Source of the DNA: Streptomyces sp. NRRL F-6492
Lineage (GTDB): Bacteria; Actinomycetota; Actinomycetes; Streptomycetales; Streptomycetaceae
NCBI RefSeq assembly: GCF_001280125.1
Contig: NZ_LGEG01000287.1
Span: forward strand, 1-22,506
DNA: 22,506 nucleotides
Direction: 5' to 3'
The translations under genes were made by a program, and so were the position numbers. Positions 18,913 through 22,506 of this stretch are shown one piece after another. The notes under the pieces are model-generated. The model had not been told where the DNA came from. It searched no databases and saw nothing but the letters and a program-made list of their open reading frames with translations. The number at the start of each line of letters is the position of its first letter. The first letter of the stretch is position 1.

Positions 18913-20022
18913 TTGTCTTCCTCGCTTTCCCTCGGTTCCTCCTCCCCGCTCGACGCCCACGGCTGGGACTCCGGCTGGGCCGCCGCCTTCGCGCCGTACG
19001 CCGCGCAGGGGCTCGTCCCCGGACGGGTCGTCCGGGTCGACCGCGGTCAGTGCGACGTCGCCACCGCCGACGGGACCGTCCGCGCCGACACCGCGTTCGT
19101 GACCCCGCACGACCCGCTCAGGGTCGTCTGCACCGGTGACTGGGCCGCCGTCGACCCCGAGGGCGCCGGCGACCCCCGGTACGTGCGGGCGTGCCTGCCG
19201 CGCCGTACCGCCTTCGCGCGCTCCACCTCCTCCAAGCGGTCCGAGGGACAGATCCTCGCCGCCAACGTCGACCACGCCGTCATCGCCGTCTCGCTCGCCG
19301 TCGAACTCGACCTCGGCCGGATCGAACGCTTCCTCGCCCTGGCCTGGGAGTCCGGCGCCCAGCCGGTCGTCGTCCTCACCAAGGCGGACCTCGTCCCCGA
19401 CCCCGTCGGCCTCTCCTACCTCGTCGAGGACGTCGAGACCGTCGCCCCCGGCGTGCAGGTGCTGCCCCTCAGCTCGGCCACGGGGGAGGGAGTCGACGTG
19501 CTCTCCTCGACGGTCGCGGGCGGCACCACCGTGCTGCTCGGCGTCTCCGGCGCCGGCAAGTCGACCCTCGCCAACGCGCTCGTGGGCGAGGACGTCATGT
19601 CCGTCCAGGCCGCCCGTGACGTCGACGGCAAGGGCCGCCACACCACCACCACCCGCAACCTCTTCGTCCTGCCGGGCGGGGGCGTCCTCATCGACACCCC
19701 CGGCCTGCGCGGCGTCGGGCTCTGGGACGCCGAGGCCGGCGTCGGCCAGGTCTTCTCGGAGATCGAGGAGCTGGCCGCCGAGTGCCGCTTCCACGACTGC
19801 GCCCACGAGGCCGAGCCGGGCTGCGCGGTGGCGGCCGCCATCGAGGACGGCACCCTGCCCGTCCGCCGCCTGGAGAGCTTCCGCAAGCTCATGCGCGAGA
19901 ACCAGCGGCTGGTGGCCAAGACCGACGTCCGCCTGCGCAACGAGATCCGCAAGGACTGGAAGCGCACGATGAGCGCCGGCCGCGCCGCCCTGGAGTTCAA
20001 GCGCAACGGCCGGCTGCGGTAG
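18913..20022 (+). CDS. rsgA: Ribosome small-subunit-dependent GTPase A
   Basis: This 369-aa circularly permuted GTPase checks late 30S subunit assembly. An OB-fold lies near 35-80 (PGRVVRVDRGQCDVATADG). The G motifs come in the permuted order G4 TKAD (156-159), G5 SSAT (187-190), G1 GVSGAGKST (210-218), G2 GRHTTTTR (241-248) and G3 DTPG (261-264). The C-terminal zinc site is C291, C296, H298 and C304 (ECRFHDCAHEAEPGC). All key residues are present. The start is TTG 18913-18915, preceded by GAAGGG with 6 nt spacing; no in-frame ATG lies nearby, and TTG is rare and usually weak. Ada-AlkA follows after 37 nt and is probably cotranscribed. Some actinobacteria carry more than one rsgA-like gene, so paralogy is possible. 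Confidence 0.95.
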   Translation: MSSSLSLGSSSPLDAHGWDSGWAAAFAPYAAQGLVPGRVVRVDRGQCDVATADGTVRADTAFVTPHDPLRVVCTGDWAAVDPEGAGDPRYVRACLPRRTAFARSTSSKRSEGQILAANVDHAVIAVSLAVELDLGRIERFLALAWESGAQPVVVLTKADLVPDPVGLSYLVEDVETVAPGVQVLPLSSATGEGVDVLSSTVAGGTTVLLGVSGAGKSTLANALVGEDVMSVQAARDVDGKGRHTTTTRNLFVLPGGGVLIDTPGLRGVGLWDAEAGVGQVFSEIEELAAECRFHDCAHEAEPGCAVAAAIEDGTLPVRRLESFRKLMRENQRLVAKTDVRLRNEIRKDWKRTMSAGRAALEFKRNGRLR

Positions 20023-20059
20023 CCCGTACGGGCGAGGGGGTACGGCCCCGGGGAGCGCG

Positions 20060-21475
20060 GTGTCCGAAAACCGCGAGCCCCGGGCCGTCCGCCGCCGCAC
20101 ACTGGAGACCGTGAGGGACGACGACACCCGCTACGAGGCGGTCAGCAGCAGGGACGCGCGGTTCGACGGAGCGTTCTTCTTCGCCGTCCGGACCACCGGC
20201 ATCTACTGCCGTCCCAGCTGCCCCGCCGTCACCCCCAAGCGGCGGAACGTCGCCTTCTTCCCGACGGCCGCCGCCGCCCAGGGCCACGGCTTCCGGGCCT
20301 GCCGCCGCTGCCGCCCGGACGCCGTGCCCGGCTCCGCCGAGTGGAACGTACGGGCCGACGTCGTCGGGCGCGCCGTGCGCATGATCGGCGACGGCGTGGT
20401 CGACCGCGAGGGCGTCCCCGGCCTCGCCGGACGCCTCGGCTACAGCCCCCGGCAGGTCCAGCGCCAGCTCACCGCCGAACTCGGCGCCGGACCCGTCGCC
20501 CTCGCCCGCGCCCAGCGGGCCCACACCGCCCGGCTGCTGCTCCAGACCACCGACCTCCCCGTCACCGAGATCGCCTTCGCGGCCGGCTTCGCCAGCGTCC
20601 GCCAGTTCAACGACACGATCCGCGCCGTCTACGCCCGCACCCCCACCGCCCTGCGCGCCGAGGCCGGCACCGGCGCGGGAGCCCGCACCGCCCTCGCCGC
20701 CGGGGTGCCGCTGCGGCTCGCCCACCGGGGCCCCTACGCGGCCGGCGAGGTCTTCGACCTGCTCGCCGCCGAGGCCCTGCCCCGCGTCGAGGAGGTCCTC
20801 GGCGCCCCCGGCGCCCGCACCTACCGGCGCACCCTCCGCCTCCCGTACGGCACCGGGATCGTCTCCGTCGACGAGCGCTCCGCCGGGCGCTGGCTGGACG
20901 CCCGCATCCACCTCGCCGAGCTGCGAGACCTGACCACCGCCGTGCACCGCCTCCGCCGCCTCTTCGACCTGGACGCCGACCCGTACGCCGTCGCCGAACG
21001 CCTCGGCGCCGCCCCCGGACTCGCCGCCGAGGTGGCCGCCCGGCCGGGCGTGCGCTCCCCGGGCACGGCCGAGCCCGAGGAGTTCGCGCTGCGGGCCCTC
21101 CTCGGCGCCGAGGAGTCCGCCCGGGCCGTCGAGGAGCACGGCGCTCCCCTGGCCACCGCCTGCGGCGGCCTCACCCGCCTCTTCCCCGCGCCCCGGGACC
21201 TGACCGGCCACCCCGTCGCCGGGCCGCTGGCCCGCGCGCTCGCCGGCGGAGCCGTACGCCTCGATCCCGGGGCCGACCGCGACGAGGCCGAGCGCGCGCT
21301 GCTCGCCGTCCCCGGAGTGACCCCCGGGGCCGCCGCCCTGATCCGGATGCGGGCCCTCGGCGACCCCGACGTGACCCTGCCGGGCGACCCGGAGACCGAG
21401 GAGTGGCGGCCCTGGCGCTCCTACGCCGCCCGCTACCTCAAGGTCCCGGCCGCCCCCGGGTCCCGCTCCGGGTGA
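20060..21475 (+). CDS. alkA: Ada-AlkA fusion: methylphosphotriester sensor, AraC HTH and 3-methyladenine glycosylase
   Basis: This 471-aa protein of alkylation-damage repair has three parts. First, an Ada metal-binding domain with C50, C54 (GIYCRPSC) and C81, C84 (ACRRC), which takes a methyl group from DNA phosphotriesters and switches the protein to an activator. Second, an AraC-type double HTH at about 100-200 (VPGLAGRLGYSPRQVQRQL; VTEIAFAAGFASVRQFNDT). Third, an AlkA N-terminal domain and a helix-hairpin-helix glycosylase domain (LTRLFPAPRDLTGH; VPGVTPGAAALIRMRALGDP). D443 in LPGDPE aligns with the catalytic Asp of E. coli AlkA, but the segment before WRPWRSYA is about 15 residues shorter. 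There is no Cys-methyltransferase domain. The start is GTG 20060 after GGGGAG; GTG 20111 (RDDDTRYEAVSSRDARF) is an equally good family-consistent start. Confidence 0.9.
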   Translation: MSENREPRAVRRRTLETVRDDDTRYEAVSSRDARFDGAFFFAVRTTGIYCRPSCPAVTPKRRNVAFFPTAAAAQGHGFRACRRCRPDAVPGSAEWNVRADVVGRAVRMIGDGVVDREGVPGLAGRLGYSPRQVQRQLTAELGAGPVALARAQRAHTARLLLQTTDLPVTEIAFAAGFASVRQFNDTIRAVYARTPTALRAEAGTGAGARTALAAGVPLRLAHRGPYAAGEVFDLLAAEALPRVEEVLGAPGARTYRRTLRLPYGTGIVSVDERSAGRWLDARIHLAELRDLTTAVHRLRRLFDLDADPYAVAERLGAAPGLAAEVAARPGVRSPGTAEPEEFALRALLGAEESARAVEEHGAPLATACGGLTRLFPAPRDLTGHPVAGPLARALAGGAVRLDPGADRDEAERALLAVPGVTPGAAALIRMRALGDPDVTLPGDPETEEWRPWRSYAARYLKVPAAPGSRSG

Positions 21476-21478
21476 CCC

Positions 21479-21880
21479 TCAGGAGTCCGCGCCCCGGGAG
21501 TCGTCGAGTCCCCAGCTGTGGATCCGGTGCGGACGGATCCGGACGACCTCCTCGCTGAAGTGCGGCCCCAGGCCGTGCGGGCCCACGAGCAGCTCCGCCT
21601 CGCCGCGGATCTCGACGCCCCGCACCCGCCAGGGACGGACGCTCACCACGTCGTCCACGACCAGGGCCACCTTCGGGTTCTCCCGCAGGTTGCGCCACTT
21701 CTTCGTACGGCCCATCGCGAACCCGCCGATCAGGACGGTGCCGTCCTCCCGAGGGAAGAACCCCACCGGGTTGGCCTGCGGCTGCCCGGACGGGTCGACG
21801 GTCGCCATCCGGCCGAGCCGCCCCGGGTCCTCCGTGAGGTAGGTCCACTCCGTCTCGCTGAAACCCTCGAAGTTCCTCAT
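21479..21880 (-). CDS. PPOX-class (F420-dependent-type) oxidoreductase
   Basis: This 133-aa protein has a split-barrel flavin/F420-binding fold. It contains GRMATVDPSGQPQANPVGFF (residues 23-42), IGGFAMGRTKKWRNLRENPKVALVVDD (the F420/FMN phosphate-binding and dimer region) and RGVEIRGEAELLV. It ends in FSEEVVRIRPHRIHSWGLDD, the usual pattern of short PPOX proteins of actinobacteria that use F420 rather than FMN (family knowledge; cofactor not provable here). The start is ATG 21878-21880 with only a weak CTGGA upstream. It is convergent with alkA, with three bases between the stops. It is downstream of the DUF456 gene on the same strand (85-nt gap holding nothing recognisable), possibly one transcript. 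Substrate unknown. Confidence 0.88.
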   Translation of the reverse strand: MRNFEGFSETEWTYLTEDPGRLGRMATVDPSGQPQANPVGFFPREDGTVLIGGFAMGRTKKWRNLRENPKVALVVDDVVSVRPWRVRGVEIRGEAELLVGPHGLGPHFSEEVVRIRPHRIHSWGLDDSRGADS

Positions 21881-21965
21881 GGGTCCAGGATCGCGCCGAT
21901 CCCCGCCCGGTGGATCGGCGGCGGGACCGACGCCGCCTCCGTCTCCGGGACCAGGACCCGCGGCC

Positions 21966-22448
21966 TCAGCCCCAGAGCACCGCCCCCGCCCACGCCCCCA
22001 CGATCAGCAGACAGGCGAACAGCTCGACGAGGACGCTCGTGCCGGCCGCCCGCATCACCGTCCGGGTCGCCGCCCTGGCCTGCCCGTGGCCGCCCAGGCG
22101 GAGCCGTTCCGCGAGGTAGATCCCGCCGACGAAGCCGGGGACCGCGCCGACCACCGGGACCAGGACGAAGCCCAGCAGGGCGCCCACCCCGGCGTACGTC
22201 ACCATCCGGCGGGTGATGCCGACCCCCCGGAAGCGGCGCGTCGGCAGCTGCCAGACGATCACCTGGGTGAGGAGCAGCAGGCCGGTCGAGGAGGCCAGCA
22301 GGATCCAGGCGAGGTCCGTCCGCTCGTGCAGCGACCACCAGAGCATCGCCGCCCACACCAGCCACGTTCCCGGCACGCCGGGCGCCAGGACCCCGAACAG
22401 ACCGAGCAGCATCACCGTCGCGACCATCAGGAGCTGCCACACACCCAC
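21966..22448 (-). CDS. DUF456 family membrane protein
   Basis: This 160-aa integral membrane protein has Gly-rich hydrophobic segments: LLMVATVMLLGLFGVLAPGVPGTWLVWAAMLWW, LAWILLASSTGLLLLTQVIVWQLP, MVTYAGVGALLGFVLVPVVGAVPGFVGGIYLAE and SVLVELFACLLIVGAWAGAVLW. The G-x-x-G-x-x-x-P-G-x-P-G element near residue 20 and VGAVPGFVGGIYLAERLRL are typical of DUF456. The start is GTG 22446-22448; another GTG two codons on is possible and no clear ribosome binding site is seen. The remaining 58 nt to the window edge are presumably its promoter region. Function of the family is unknown. Confidence 0.88.
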   Translation of the reverse strand: MGVWQLLMVATVMLLGLFGVLAPGVPGTWLVWAAMLWWSLHERTDLAWILLASSTGLLLLTQVIVWQLPTRRFRGVGITRRMVTYAGVGALLGFVLVPVVGAVPGFVGGIYLAERLRLGGHGQARAATRTVMRAAGTSVLVELFACLLIVGAWAGAVLWG

Positions 22449-22506
22449 GCTGCCCAGCGTGCACGACGCCGGGGATTCCCGCAGGTCGCGGAGGGCGGAC
22501 GGGGGA

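Overview
The window is very GC-rich. It shows strong third-position G/C bias, GTG and TTG starts, 4-nt ATGA/GTGA gene overlaps and actinobacterial gene families (siroheme sulfite reductase with a short leader peptide, F420-type PPOX protein, WXG100-like genes followed by a lipoprotein). This points to a Streptomyces chromosome. There is no tRNA, rRNA, integrase, transposase or CRISPR array.

Layout, left to right. (1) 1-3104, minus strand: an assimilatory sulfate-reduction operon, read as leader peptide, sulfite reductase, 59-aa zinc-ribbon protein, Fe-S adenylylsulfate reductase (cysH) and adenylylsulfate kinase (cysC, cut by the window edge). The first three full-length genes overlap by 4 nt. 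A strong hairpin separates the operon from a GNAT acetyltransferase. (2) 3132-8467: GNAT acetyltransferase, an AcoR-like GAF regulator and an AidB-type acyl-CoA dehydrogenase, all minus, then a YihY/BrkB membrane protein on plus. The last two diverge from a very compact, symmetric promoter that looks leaderless in both directions. Two intergenic spaces here hold short degenerate repeats. (3) 8609-16134, minus: two overlapping genes, a 1972-aa STAND/AAA-like ATPase and a 536-aa protein ending in a HEPN-type R-x4-H motif. This is the best candidate for an undescribed conflict or defence system. (4) 16309-18565, minus: a WXG100-like gene pair plus a lipoprotein. Both WXG-like genes carry a single in-frame stop codon, but the coding frame continues beyond it to a well-placed natural stop. 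(5) 18600-22448: a short ORF with a near-perfect ribosome binding site and two hairpins precede rsgA (TTG start) and an Ada-AlkA fusion, both plus. A PPOX protein and a DUF456 membrane protein follow on minus.

How they work together: the sulfur genes take activated sulfate to sulfide under one leader. AidB and Ada-AlkA both belong to alkylation-damage families but lie about 13 kb apart. The block 8.6-18.6 kb reads as an accessory insertion between housekeeping flanks. Its codon use looks less extremely GC-biased by eye; I did not compute GC.
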